Of a stretch of DNA of 64,000 nucleotides, positions 16,856-24,765 are shown in pieces (within the stretch, counting starts at the first letter, position 1; every line of letters begins with the position of its first letter). The position numbers and the translations under genes are program-made. The notes under the pieces are model-generated. The model was not told where the DNA came from. It did not search any database and worked only from the letters and a program-made list of their open reading frames with translations. Location: the NCBI RefSeq assembly GCF_036181745.1, contig NZ_CP108080.1:5397501-5461500 (forward strand), given 5' to 3'. The stretch is from Streptomyces sp. NBC_00259. Lineage in GTDB: Bacteria; Actinomycetota; Actinomycetes; Streptomycetales; Streptomycetaceae.

Positions 16856-18219
16856 CGTCGGTACGGGCGAAGGCCGCGCTCGGCGCCACGCTCGTCGTCG
16901 CCGCCGCGCTGATCGCCGCCGGGCTGGCCGTGGTGCTCGTCCTCCGGGCGAACCTCACCGGCCAGGCCGGGCTCCAGGCCGAGGTCGCCGCGCGGGAGGT
17001 CGCCACGCAGATCGACCGCGGTGTCGCGTACTACCGGCTGGACCTGCCGGACGGCGAGGACAGTCCCGTACGGGTGATCGACGAGGACGGCCGCGTACTG
17101 GCCGCGGGCGAGGACGTGCAGGCCATGTCCCTGACCCCGTCCGGCGGCGACGACGGCGGGGACGGCGACGACGACGAACCGAGGCTCCGCAACGGCACCG
17201 CGACGGTGGACGGGAAGACGGCGGAGTACCGCTTCGCGGCGGTACGCGCGACGGACAGCGCGGGCGAGACCGTCACCGTGTACGCCGGGGTGCCGCTCAC
17301 CACCGAGCAGCGCGCGGTCGGCACGGTGCGCGACGCGATGCTGATCGGCCTGCCCGTGCTGCTGCTGGTCGTCGGGGGCGTGACCTGGCTGGTGACGCGG
17401 CGCGCGCTGCGGCCCGTCGAGGGCATCCGGGCCGAGATGGCGGCGATCACCGCCTCCGAGGACCTCTCGCGGCGCGTGCCCGAGCCGGACTCGCGCGACG
17501 AGGTCGCCCGGTTGGCCCGTACCACCAACGAGACGCTCGCCGCACTGGAGGCCTCGGTCGAGCGCCAGCGGCGTTTCGTCGCGGACGCCTCCCACGAACT
17601 GCGCAGCCCGATCGCGTCGCTGCGCACCCAGCTGGAGGTGGGCGCCGCGCACCCGGACCTGCTGGATGTCCCCGGTGCGGTCGCCGACACCGTACGGCTG
17701 CAGCAGTTGGCGGCCGATCTGCTGCTGCTGGCCCGGCTGGACGCGGGGGAGCGGCCCGGGCGGGCGCGCTTCGATGCGGTGGCGATGGTCCACGAGGAGG
17801 TGGCCCGCCGGGGCGCGGCCGACCGGCTGCCGGTGGACGTGAACGTGACCGTGGCCGCCGACGAGGCGGTGGACGTGGTCGGATCGCGGGGGCAGTTGGC
17901 GCGGGTCCTCGGAAATCTGCTGGACAACGCGCAGCGGCACGCGCGCAGTGAGGTCTCGGTGACCGTGCGGCGTGAGGGCGCCGACGAGATCGTGCTGGCG
18001 GTCGCGGACGACGGTCCGGGCGTGCCTGAAGCCGAGCGTGAGCGGATCTTCGAGCGCTTCGTACGTCTCGACGCCGCCCGCACGCGCGACGCGGGCGGCG
18101 CGGGTCTCGGCCTCGCCATCGCCCGGGACGTGGCCCACCGCCACGGCGGCACCCTGACCGTCTCCGGCGCCCCCGGGGGTGGCGCCCTCTTCGAGCTCCG
18201 CCTGCCCACGGCCTCCTGA
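16852..18219 (+). CDS. Sensor histidine kinase partner of the PepSY-linked regulator
   Basis: The 455-aa kinase has a first membrane helix (about 8-30), an extracytoplasmic sensor (about 31-158) with a Gly/Asp-rich acidic stretch, a second helix (about 160-180), HAMP, the H-box DASHELRSPIASLR, the N-box near LGNLLDNAQRHA, and G-boxes DDGPGVP and GAGLGLAI. GTG 16852 overlaps the regulator stop. The acidic sensor and the secreted PepSY partner suggest it senses an envelope cue, possibly a cation or peptide, but this is inference. Confidence 0.92.
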   Translation: MTSVRAKAALGATLVVAAALIAAGLAVVLVLRANLTGQAGLQAEVAAREVATQIDRGVAYYRLDLPDGEDSPVRVIDEDGRVLAAGEDVQAMSLTPSGGDDGGDGDDDEPRLRNGTATVDGKTAEYRFAAVRATDSAGETVTVYAGVPLTTEQRAVGTVRDAMLIGLPVLLLVVGGVTWLVTRRALRPVEGIRAEMAAITASEDLSRRVPEPDSRDEVARLARTTNETLAALEASVERQRRFVADASHELRSPIASLRTQLEVGAAHPDLLDVPGAVADTVRLQQLAADLLLLARLDAGERPGRARFDAVAMVHEEVARRGAADRLPVDVNVTVAADEAVDVVGSRGQLARVLGNLLDNAQRHARSEVSVTVRREGADEIVLAVADDGPGVPEAERERIFERFVRLDAARTRDAGGAGLGLAIARDVAHRHGGTLTVSGAPGGGALFELRLPTAS

Positions 18220-18256
18220 CCCGCCCGGCCGGGCGGGCCCGTGCCGGGGCCGGCCC

Positions 18257-18340
18257 ACCCCGGACCGCTCACCCCGGACCGCTCACCCCGGACCGCTCAC
18301 CCCGGACCGCTCATCCCGGACCGCTCACCCCGGACCGCGC
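18257..18340. repeat. Six-unit 14-bp tandem repeat
   Basis: Six units of ACCCCGGACCGCTC, nearly perfect (one t for c in unit 5, one g for t in unit 6), fill part of the 202-bp gap between the kinase stop and the converging marR gene. The rest of the gap is GC-rich with no gene. Confidence 0.92.
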
Positions 18341-18421
18341 CCGGGCGGCGCTGCCCGAAGGCCGGTCGTGGGCCGGTCGTCGGCCGCGCGGCGTGGGGTC
18401 CGGCGGGGGAGCGGACCCCCG

Positions 18422-18898
18422 TCAGATCCTGCCGCGACGGCCGCGCAGATGCTCCGCCACCGGCCTCAGCGACTCGTGCAGGTCGGCGAGCGCCTCCGGC
18501 GACAGCAGGTCGATGAAGTGCTGGCGCACGGACTCGACGTGGTGCGGCGCGACCTTCTGCATCGTCTCCATGCCCTGGTCGGTGAGCACGGCGTACAGCC
18601 CGCGACGGTCGGACTCGCAGTTCTCCCGGCGGACCAGTCCCGCGTTCTCCATGCGGGTGATCTGGTGGGAGAGCCGGCTCTTCGACTGGAGCGTGGCCCC
18701 CGCGAGATCGCTCATCCGCATGCGCCGGTCCGGGGACTCGGAGAGATTGACGAGGATCTCGTAGTCGTTGTTGGTCAGGCCGAACGGCTGGAGGTCCTTC
18801 TCCATCTGATACGTCAGCAGCCGATTGACGTCCAGATACGTGCGCCAGGCGCACTGTTCCGTATCGCTCAGCCAGCGCGTGGCAGTCTCGGTCTCCAT
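18422..18898 (-). CDS. MarR-family transcriptional regulator
   Basis: The 158-aa winged-helix protein has a wHTH core around residues 45-115: LTNNDYEILVNLSES, then the recognition helix in LQSKSRLSHQITRMENAGLV and the wing RENCESDRRGLYAVLTDQG. MarR proteins bind short palindromes as dimers and respond to phenolic or oxidative ligands. GTAT-GG-ATAC lies immediately upstream of the start codon (18899-18908) and may be an autoregulatory half-site pair. Its relation to the upstream AIM24 genes is unknown. Confidence 0.9.
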   Translation of the reverse strand: METETATRWLSDTEQCAWRTYLDVNRLLTYQMEKDLQPFGLTNNDYEILVNLSESPDRRMRMSDLAGATLQSKSRLSHQITRMENAGLVRRENCESDRRGLYAVLTDQGMETMQKVAPHHVESVRQHFIDLLSPEALADLHESLRPVAEHLRGRRGRI

Positions 18899-19028
18899 GT
18901 ATGGATACTACCCTAAGAAGTTGAAATCCGGACGAAGATGGGGGTAGTGACATTGGTAGCGACATCTGGCGCCCAGGTTCCCCCGCCAAGGGCGCACACG
19001 TTCGATGTCACACTCCGCAGCCTACCGC

Positions 19029-19814
19029 TCACAAGCCGAAGCGACGCTGGAGGTCCCCCAGTTGACCGGGGAGGCGAGGGGAGGACCCGTGTTGACCAGG
19101 CGCTCCGTGGCCGCCGTGACCTCCGCCCGGCACCCCGTCCGCATGGGGCACCGTGCCCGTCGCCTGCTCGGGCATGAGGGTCTCGGTCGACTGCAGCAGC
19201 ACCGTGCCGGCGCCCACGAACTCGAACTGGTGCTCCTCGCCGGACGCCCCGCCGATCCCGGACAGCTGCCGCAGACCGCCCATGACCCCGCTCATGTACC
19301 CGTGGTCGTAGTGGTGGCACGGCGACGGGCAGTCCGCCCACCCGACCAGCGCCTGCGGGTCCACCCGGATCGGCGGCTCCAGGAAGACGACGGGCCCGTT
19401 CGACGCCGCCACGAACTTCCCCGTACCGATCAGCGTCAGAAAGCCCGGCACGATCGACTGCTTGAGGGCCAGCGTCGGCTGGTACGCGAGGAGGTTCCCG
19501 GCCCGGATCGTCAGATTGCCCTCGTCCAGGTCGAACGAGTTGACGTCGAAGGCCCGGTCCGCGAGCAGCATCTTCCCGCTGCCCTCGGCCACCACCCAGT
19601 CGCTCGCGTGCAGCGGCGAGTGGAAGCTCGTACGCATCAGCCGGTCCAGCCGGCCGTGGCCGATCCCGTTGAAGTCGATGCGCCCGTAGTAGGCGATCAT
19701 CTTGCCCTTCTGCAGGAACCACTGCGATCCCTTGAGCTCCACGCAGAAGGTGTACGGATTGACGTTGTCGTCGCTCGGCAGGGTCATCGGGTCAAGAACC
19801 ACGGGCGTGCTCAC
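19029..19814 (-). CDS. AIM24-family protein, third gene of the triad
   Basis: The 261-aa protein is built of the beta-rich AIM24/TerD-like repeat (KGKMIAYYGRIDFNG, LLADRAFDVNSFDLDEGNLTIRAGNLLAY, VDPQALVGWADC), with a Gly/His/Pro-rich C-terminal tail (about 225-250). GTG 19814 overlaps the upstream stop (GTGA), so it is the promoter-distal gene of a coupled three-gene operon. The yeast namesake affects mitochondrial membranes; bacterial function is not established. There is no signal peptide. Confidence 0.88.
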   Translation of the reverse strand: MSTPVVLDPMTLPSDDNVNPYTFCVELKGSQWFLQKGKMIAYYGRIDFNGIGHGRLDRLMRTSFHSPLHASDWVVAEGSGKMLLADRAFDVNSFDLDEGNLTIRAGNLLAYQPTLALKQSIVPGFLTLIGTGKFVAASNGPVVFLEPPIRVDPQALVGWADCPSPCHHYDHGYMSGVMGGLRQLSGIGGASGEEHQFEFVGAGTVLLQSTETLMPEQATGTVPHADGVPGGGHGGHGAPGQHGSSPRLPGQLGDLQRRFGL

Positions 19815-20461
19815 AGCTTCTCCTCCGACGCCTGGACGTAGACCGCACCACTGCCGCTCAGCTCCAGCTGGAACGCCTCGCCCGAGCCGCGCCCCACCAT
19901 GTCGCGCCAGCCCAGCGCGGTGGAGAGCTTGTTCCGTACGTCGCCGTGGTGCGCGACGTAGGCCTGCGGGTCGACATGGACCGGCCGGCCGGGGGTGATC
20001 GGCAGTTCGATCACTCCGCCGTGCGCCATGACCGCGACCGCGCCGTGCCCCTTCAGGGTCGTGGTGAACAGGCCCTGGCCGGTGACCTGGCCGCGCACCA
20101 TGCCCATGACCCCGCCCTGCGAGCCCATGAACATCGTGCCTTGCTGCAGCGTGCCGTCGAAGGCGAGCAGCCGGTCCGCCTCGACGTAGAGGGTGTCGCC
20201 GGTCAGGCCGATGATCTGGATGTGGTGGCCGCCGTGGCCGAACATCACGGTCCCGGAGCCCTCGACGGTCATCAGCGGGGTCGCCTCGTCGGCCACCCGC
20301 CGTCCGATCATCGACATCAGGCCGCCCTGGCCGCCCGCCGTGTTCGGGGTGAAGGAGACGTCCCCCTTGTACGCGAGCATCGCGCCGCGCTGGCTGAACA
20401 TCTTCTGGCCGGGGACCACCGTCGCCTCGACCACTTTCGAGTTGATCTCACGGAACGGCAT
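19811..20461 (-). CDS. AIM24-family protein, second gene of the triad
   Basis: The 216-aa protein starts MPFREINSKVVEATVVPGQ and carries the family features MLAYKGDVSFTP, GGHHIQIIGLTGDTLYVEADRLLAF and VHVDPQAYVAHHGDV. It overlaps both neighbours: TGATG with the gene upstream and GTGA with the gene downstream. It is paralogous to both. All three probably form one complex or a layered beta-sandwich assembly, which is an inference from coupling and shared fold. Confidence 0.88.
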   Translation of the reverse strand: MPFREINSKVVEATVVPGQKMFSQRGAMLAYKGDVSFTPNTAGGQGGLMSMIGRRVADEATPLMTVEGSGTVMFGHGGHHIQIIGLTGDTLYVEADRLLAFDGTLQQGTMFMGSQGGVMGMVRGQVTGQGLFTTTLKGHGAVAVMAHGGVIELPITPGRPVHVDPQAYVAHHGDVRNKLSTALGWRDMVGRGSGEAFQLELSGSGAVYVQASEEKL

Positions 20462-21093
20462 CAGACGTCTCCTCCGATGGTGTTCCGCTCGCTCGGCTGT
20501 ACGTACACGAGCCCGTCGCCCTCGAACCGGATCTGGAAGGCCTCGCCGCCGCCCTCGCCCATGAGCGTCCGGAACGTGACTCCGGACTGGAAGTTCTGCT
20601 GGAGATTGCCCTGGTGCGCGACATAGGCGCCCGGGTCGACGGAGAGCGGGTACTGGGGCGTCACCCGCAGCACCACGGCCGGGCCGTCCGACATGATCGC
20701 CGCCTGACCGCTGCCCTCGATGGTCGTCGTGAAGAGACCGTTGCCGGTGGCGCCGCCGCGCAGCCCGGTGAAGCTGGTGCCGGTGCGCAGTCCGCCGTCC
20801 GTGCAGAGCAGATTGCTCGATTCGACGTACAGCTTGTCGCCGTGCAGCGAAACGAGATTGATCTCGGACGCGCGATCGGCGAAATAGCAGGTGCCCTGGC
20901 CCTTCACCTCCATCATGGTCATCTGCTCGCCGGTGAGCCGGCGGGTCACCATGCCGCGGATGCCCTCACCGCCGCCGGAGAGCTTCTTGAAGTTCATCTG
21001 GCCGTCGTACGCGACCATCGACCCGTTCTTCGCCTTGACGGAGTCCCCGGTCATGTCGACGGCGAGCACTTTGCTGCCTTGAAGTCGGAACAT
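20461..21093 (-). CDS. AIM24-family protein, first gene of the triad
   Basis: The 210-aa protein starts MFRLQGSKVLAVDMTGDSVKAKN and has SMVAYDGQMNFKK, DKLYVESSNLLCTDGGLRTG, and VDPGAYVAHQGNLQQNF near the C-terminus. ATG 21093 fits homologous N-termini; the longer frame to 21417 runs antisense to the DUF3817 gene and is rejected. It is the promoter-proximal gene of the AIM24 operon. The 180-bp region to the divergent DUF3817 gene should hold both promoters. Confidence 0.88.
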   Translation of the reverse strand: MFRLQGSKVLAVDMTGDSVKAKNGSMVAYDGQMNFKKLSGGGEGIRGMVTRRLTGEQMTMMEVKGQGTCYFADRASEINLVSLHGDKLYVESSNLLCTDGGLRTGTSFTGLRGGATGNGLFTTTIEGSGQAAIMSDGPAVVLRVTPQYPLSVDPGAYVAHQGNLQQNFQSGVTFRTLMGEGGGEAFQIRFEGDGLVYVQPSERNTIGGDV

Positions 21094-21273
21094 TGCCACG
21101 GAGTGAAGGTACTGGGCAGGGTGCGTTCCCGGACAGGCCCTCCTGAATGAACCTGAACCGTGACCCGGCCCCGAGCCCACCCGGGTAAAGAACCGGGAAA
21201 GCGCGATGCCACAATGGACCCGCTTGTGCGTGCGTTCACAAGACCATCGCCCCCTCCACCGAAGGTGCTTTTC

Positions 21274-21618
21274 GTGGACTTCAAGACCGCCTCCGCCCTG
21301 CACCGCCTCCGGCTCGTCTCGGCGCCGGAGGCCGTGTCGTTCCTGCTGCTGCTCGTCTGCTCTGTGCTCAAGCGCACGACGGAGTTCAACGCGGTTCCGG
21401 TCATGGGCGCCATCCACGGCGTCCTCTTCATCCTGTACGTGATCTTCTGGCTGGACGCCTGGAACCGCACCAAGTGGGACATCAAGACGGCCGCGCTCTA
21501 CTTCGTCCTCTCCGTCCTGCCCTTCGGTGGCTTCTTCGCCGAGCGCAAGCTCAAGCGCGCCGCCGAGGACGCCGTCATCGCCGCCCGCGCCCGTCGCGAG
21601 GGAAAGGTGAGCGCATGA
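21274..21618 (+). CDS. DUF3817 membrane protein (first copy)
   Basis: The 114-aa protein has three membrane segments (about 15-33, 42-62, 70-88) and a basic C-terminal tail. It contains the family pattern RLRLVSAPEAVSFLLLL, GAIHGVLFILYVIFWLDAW and PFGGFFAERKLKR. GTG 21274 is preceded by GAAGG at good spacing; earlier in-frame starts have no ribosome-binding site. It overlaps the next gene by ATGA. Function is unknown. A paralogue lies 1.3 kb downstream at 22607. Confidence 0.85.
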   Translation: MDFKTASALHRLRLVSAPEAVSFLLLLVCSVLKRTTEFNAVPVMGAIHGVLFILYVIFWLDAWNRTKWDIKTAALYFVLSVLPFGGFFAERKLKRAAEDAVIAARARREGKVSA

Positions 21619-21917
21619 TCGTCGCCTTCTCCGTCAGCCCGCTCGGCGTGGGCGAGGACGTCGGTGAGTACGTCGCCGACGCCGTCCGCGTCGTCCGCGA
21701 GTCCGGGCTGCCGAACCGCACGGACGCGATGTTCACCTCGATCGAAGGTGAATGGGACGAGGTCATGGACGTCGTCAAGCGCGCCGTCGCGGCCGTGGAG
21801 GCCCGCGCCCCGCGTGTCTCCCTCGTCCTCAAGGCGGACATCAGGCCCGGCGTCACGGACGGCCTGACGAGCAAGGTCGAGACGGTCGAGCGGCATCTGT
21901 CGGCAGAGTCCTCCTGA
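21615..21917 (+). CDS. MTH1187-family thiamine-binding-type protein (UPF0045)
   Basis: The 100-aa protein has the ferredoxin-like fold of the MTH1187/YkoF-related family: MIVAFSVSPLGVGEDVGEYV, SGLPNRTDAMFTSIEGEWDEVM, and the C-terminal VSLVLKADIRPG strand. Family members bind thiamine or pyrimidine-like ligands in structures, but the physiological role is unclear. It is coupled to the DUF3817 gene by ATGA overlap. A hairpin follows 10 bp after the stop. Confidence 0.88.
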   Translation: MIVAFSVSPLGVGEDVGEYVADAVRVVRESGLPNRTDAMFTSIEGEWDEVMDVVKRAVAAVEARAPRVSLVLKADIRPGVTDGLTSKVETVERHLSAESS

Positions 21918-21926
21918 TGACCCTCC

Positions 21927-21952
21927 TGCCGGGCTCCGCACGGGGCCCGGCA
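21927..21952 (+). terminator. Hairpin terminator after the MTH1187-family gene
   Basis: TGCCGGGC (21927-21934) and GCCCGGCA (21945-21952) form a perfect 8-bp stem that can be extended in the loop. It is followed by an 11-bp direct repeat (ggtccggcagc, about 21956-21980). Confidence 0.6.
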
Positions 21953-22040
21953 GTGGTCCGGCAGCGGTCCGGCAGCGGTCCCAGTACCGAAGTTCGAGAC
22001 AGGGCTGACCAGCATGTGACCAGTGGGTAAGGTCGGTGCC

Positions 22041-22550
22041 GTGCCGAAGCCGCTCAGCCTCCCGTTCGACCCCATCGCCCGAGCCGACGAGCTCTGGCAG
22101 CAGCGCTGGGGCCCCGTGCCCTCGATGGCCGCGATCACCTCCATCATGCGCGCGCACCAGATCCTGCTCGCCGAGGTCGACGCCGTCGTCAAGCCGTACG
22201 GACTGACCTTCGCCCGGTACGAGGCGCTGGTGCTGCTCACCTTCTCCAAGGCCGGTGAGCTGCCGATGTCGAAGATCGGGGAGCGGCTGATGGTGCACCC
22301 GACCTCCGTGACGAACACGGTGGACCGGCTGGTGACGTCCGGTCTGGTCGCCAAGCGCCCCAACCCCAACGACGGCCGCGGCACGCTCGCCTCCATCACC
22401 GAGAAGGGCCGTGAGGTCGTCGAGGCGGCCACCGGCGATCTGATGGCGATGGACTTCGGGCTCGGGGCGTACGACTCCGAGGAGTGCGGGGAGATCTTCG
22501 CCCTGCTGCGGCCGCTCAGGGTCGCCGCGCACGACTTCGACGAAGGCTGA
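22041..22550 (+). CDS. MarR-family transcriptional regulator (second)
   Basis: The 169-aa winged-helix regulator has LTFARYEALVLLTFSKAGELPMSKIGERL, recognition helix MVHPTSVTNTVDRLVTSGLV, and wing RPNPNDGRGTLASITEKGREV. GTG 22041 is preferred because AAGG stands 7 bp upstream and the protein begins PKPLSLPFDPIARADELW; GTG 22023 is possible. It lies between two DUF3817 genes and just upstream of icmA, but which genes it controls cannot be told from sequence. Confidence 0.9.
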   Translation: MPKPLSLPFDPIARADELWQQRWGPVPSMAAITSIMRAHQILLAEVDAVVKPYGLTFARYEALVLLTFSKAGELPMSKIGERLMVHPTSVTNTVDRLVTSGLVAKRPNPNDGRGTLASITEKGREVVEAATGDLMAMDFGLGAYDSEECGEIFALLRPLRVAAHDFDEG

Positions 22551-22606
22551 GCCGAGGGTCCGACCCGCTGCAAGATCGGCCGAAGTGGGCCGTTACGCTC
22601 GTCGGC

Positions 22607-22939
22607 ATGAAGAAGAGCGTCCTGACCCGCTACCGGGTGATGGCCTACGTCACCGCCGTCATGCTGCTCGTGCTGTGCACCTGCATGGTGTTCAAGTACG
22701 GCTTCGACACGGGTGAGGACATCACGTTCGCCGTCTCCCAGGCGCACGGCATCCTCTACATCATCTATCTGATCTTCGCCTTCGACCTGGGCTCCAAGGC
22801 CAAGTGGTCGTTCGGCAAGCTGCTGTGGGTGCTGCTCTCCGGGACGATTCCCTTCGCCGCCTTCTTCGTGGAGCGCAAGGTCACACGCTCGGTAGAGCCG
22901 CTGGTCACAGGCCCTGTCCCCGCGGTCGCCAAGGCGTAA
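22607..22939 (+). CDS. DUF3817 membrane protein (second copy)
   Basis: The 110-aa paralogue of the gene at 21274 has three membrane segments and the conserved SQAHGILYIIYLIFAFDL and PFAAFFVERKVTR motifs. ATG 22607 gives MKKSVLTRYRVMAYVTAVML. It is followed directly by a strong terminator, so it ends the marR-DUF3817 unit. The function of the family is not known; two copies flanking a MarR gene suggest duplication. Confidence 0.86.
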   Translation: MKKSVLTRYRVMAYVTAVMLLVLCTCMVFKYGFDTGEDITFAVSQAHGILYIIYLIFAFDLGSKAKWSFGKLLWVLLSGTIPFAAFFVERKVTRSVEPLVTGPVPAVAKA

Positions 22940-22943
22940 CGCC

Positions 22944-22968
22944 ACCGCCGTACGACACGTACGGCGGT
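22944..22968 (+). terminator. Terminator before icmA
   Basis: A perfect 11-bp stem (22944-22954 with 22958-22968) with an ACA loop begins 5 bp after the DUF3817 stop. It separates this unit from icmA. Confidence 0.7.
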
Positions 22969-22979
22969 CTGCCATCGAC

Positions 22980-23003
22980 ATTTACTAGGACGTCCAAGTA
23001 AAT
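22980..23003 (+). promoter_or_regulatory. 24-bp near-perfect palindrome at the icmA start
   Basis: Arms ATTTACT-a-GGAC and GTCC-a-AGTAAAT are symmetric about 22991/22992, with only one mismatched pair. The site ends 8 bp before the icmA ATG, overlapping where the -10 region or 5' end would lie. It is a likely repressor operator. The AT-rich arms stand out sharply from the surrounding GC-rich sequence. Confidence 0.65.
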
Positions 23004-23011
23004 TTGAGGGC

Positions 23012-24712
23012 ATGGACGCTGACGCCATCGACGAGGGCCGCCGCCGCTGGCAGGCCCGGTACGACACCGCAAAGAAGCGGAACGCCGACTTCACCACGCT
23101 CTCCGGTGATCCGGTCGAGCCGGTCTACGGGCCGCGGCCCGGCGACACCTATGACGGCTTCGAGCGGATCGGATGGCCCGGCGAGTACCCGTTCACCCGC
23201 GGTCTGTACCCGACGGGCTACCGCGGTCGCACATGGACCATCCGCCAGTTCGCCGGCTTCGGCAACGCCGAGCAGACCAACGAGCGGTACAAGATGATCC
23301 TCGCCGCCGGCGGCGGTGGGCTCAGCGTCGCCTTCGACATGCCGACGCTGATGGGGCGCGACTCCGACGACCCGCGCTCGCTCGGCGAGGTCGGCCACTG
23401 CGGTGTCGCCATCGACTCCGCCGCCGACATGGAGACCCTCTTCAAGGACATCCCGCTCGGCGACGTCACGACCTCGATGACGATCAGCGGCCCCGCCGTT
23501 CCGGCCTTCTGCATGTACCTCGTCGCGGCCGAGCGCCAGGGCGTCGACCCGGCCGTGCTCAACGGCACGCTCCAGACCGACATCTTCAAGGAGTACATCG
23601 CGCAGAAGGAGTGGCTCTTCCAGCCCGAGCCGCACCTGCGCCTCATCGGCGACCTGATGGAGCACTGCGCCCGCTCCATCCCCGCGTATAAGCCGCTGTC
23701 CGTCTCCGGCTACCACATCCGCGAGGCGGGCTCGACGGCCGCGCAGGAGCTGGCGTACACGCTCGCGGACGGCTTCGGATACGTCGAGCTCGGCCTGAGC
23801 CGCGGTCTGGACGTGGACGTCTTCGCGCCCGGACTGTCCTTCTTCTTCGACGCGCACCTCGACTTCTTCGAGGAGATCGCCAAGTTCCGCGCCGCCCGTC
23901 GCATCTGGGCCCGCTGGATGAAGGAGGTCTACGGCGCGAAGACCGACAAGGCGCAGTGGCTGCGCTTCCACACCCAGACAGCCGGTGTGTCGCTGACCGC
24001 CCAGCAGCCGTACAACAACGTCGTACGCACGGCCGTCGAAGCCCTCGCCGCCGTCCTCGGCGGCACCAACTCGCTGCACACCAACGCCCTCGACGAGACC
24101 CTCGCCCTGCCGTCCGAGCAGGCCGCCGAGATCGCCCTGCGCACCCAGCAGGTGCTGATGGAGGAGACCGGCGTCGCCAACGTGGCCGACCCGCTGGGCG
24201 GCGCCTGGTACGTGGAGCAGCTCACCGACCGGATCGAGGCCGACGCCGAGAAGATCTTCGAGCAGATCAAGGAGCGCGGACTGCGCGCCCACCCGGACGG
24301 CAAGCACCCCATCGGGCCCATCACCTCCGGCATCCTGCGCGGCATCGAGGACGGCTGGTTCACCGGCGAGATCGCCGAGTCGGCCTTCCGCTACCAGCAG
24401 TCGCTGGAGAAGGGCGACAAGCGGGTCGTCGGCGTCAACGTCCACCACGGCTCGGTCACCGGCGACCTGGAGATCCTCCGCGTCAGCCACGAGGTCGAGT
24501 GGGAGCAGGTCCGCATCCTGGGCGACCGCAAGGCCGAGCGCGACGACGCACGCGTACGGTCCTCGCTGGACCGGATGCTCGCCGCCGCCCGTGACGGCTC
24601 GAACATGATCGAGCCGATGCTCGACGCGGTGCGTGCCGAGGCGACGATGGGCGAGATCTGCGGCGTGCTGCGCGACGAGTGGGGGACGTACACGGAGCCG
24701 CCCGGCTTCTGA
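23012..24712 (+). CDS. icmA: Isobutyryl-CoA mutase large subunit IcmA
   Basis: The 566-aa subunit is the substrate-binding TIM-barrel part of an adenosylcobalamin mutase, lacking the C-terminal cobalamin domain, which is on IcmB elsewhere. F80 (TIRQF) and Q198 (EYIAQ) are at the positions that mark isobutyryl-CoA mutase; methylmalonyl-CoA mutase has Tyr and Arg there. It interconverts isobutyryl-CoA and n-butyryl-CoA, linking valine catabolism to butyrate and polyketide precursors. ATG 23012 has TTGAGGG upstream, just after a 24-bp palindrome. The MeaB partner is encoded at 14264. Confidence 0.93.
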   Translation: MDADAIDEGRRRWQARYDTAKKRNADFTTLSGDPVEPVYGPRPGDTYDGFERIGWPGEYPFTRGLYPTGYRGRTWTIRQFAGFGNAEQTNERYKMILAAGGGGLSVAFDMPTLMGRDSDDPRSLGEVGHCGVAIDSAADMETLFKDIPLGDVTTSMTISGPAVPAFCMYLVAAERQGVDPAVLNGTLQTDIFKEYIAQKEWLFQPEPHLRLIGDLMEHCARSIPAYKPLSVSGYHIREAGSTAAQELAYTLADGFGYVELGLSRGLDVDVFAPGLSFFFDAHLDFFEEIAKFRAARRIWARWMKEVYGAKTDKAQWLRFHTQTAGVSLTAQQPYNNVVRTAVEALAAVLGGTNSLHTNALDETLALPSEQAAEIALRTQQVLMEETGVANVADPLGGAWYVEQLTDRIEADAEKIFEQIKERGLRAHPDGKHPIGPITSGILRGIEDGWFTGEIAESAFRYQQSLEKGDKRVVGVNVHHGSVTGDLEILRVSHEVEWEQVRILGDRKAERDDARVRSSLDRMLAAARDGSNMIEPMLDAVRAEATMGEICGVLRDEWGTYTEPPGF

Positions 24713-24765
24713 GCCGCCCCGTAAACCGCTGGATGGACCGGCCATCACGCCCCTACCGTGGCGGG

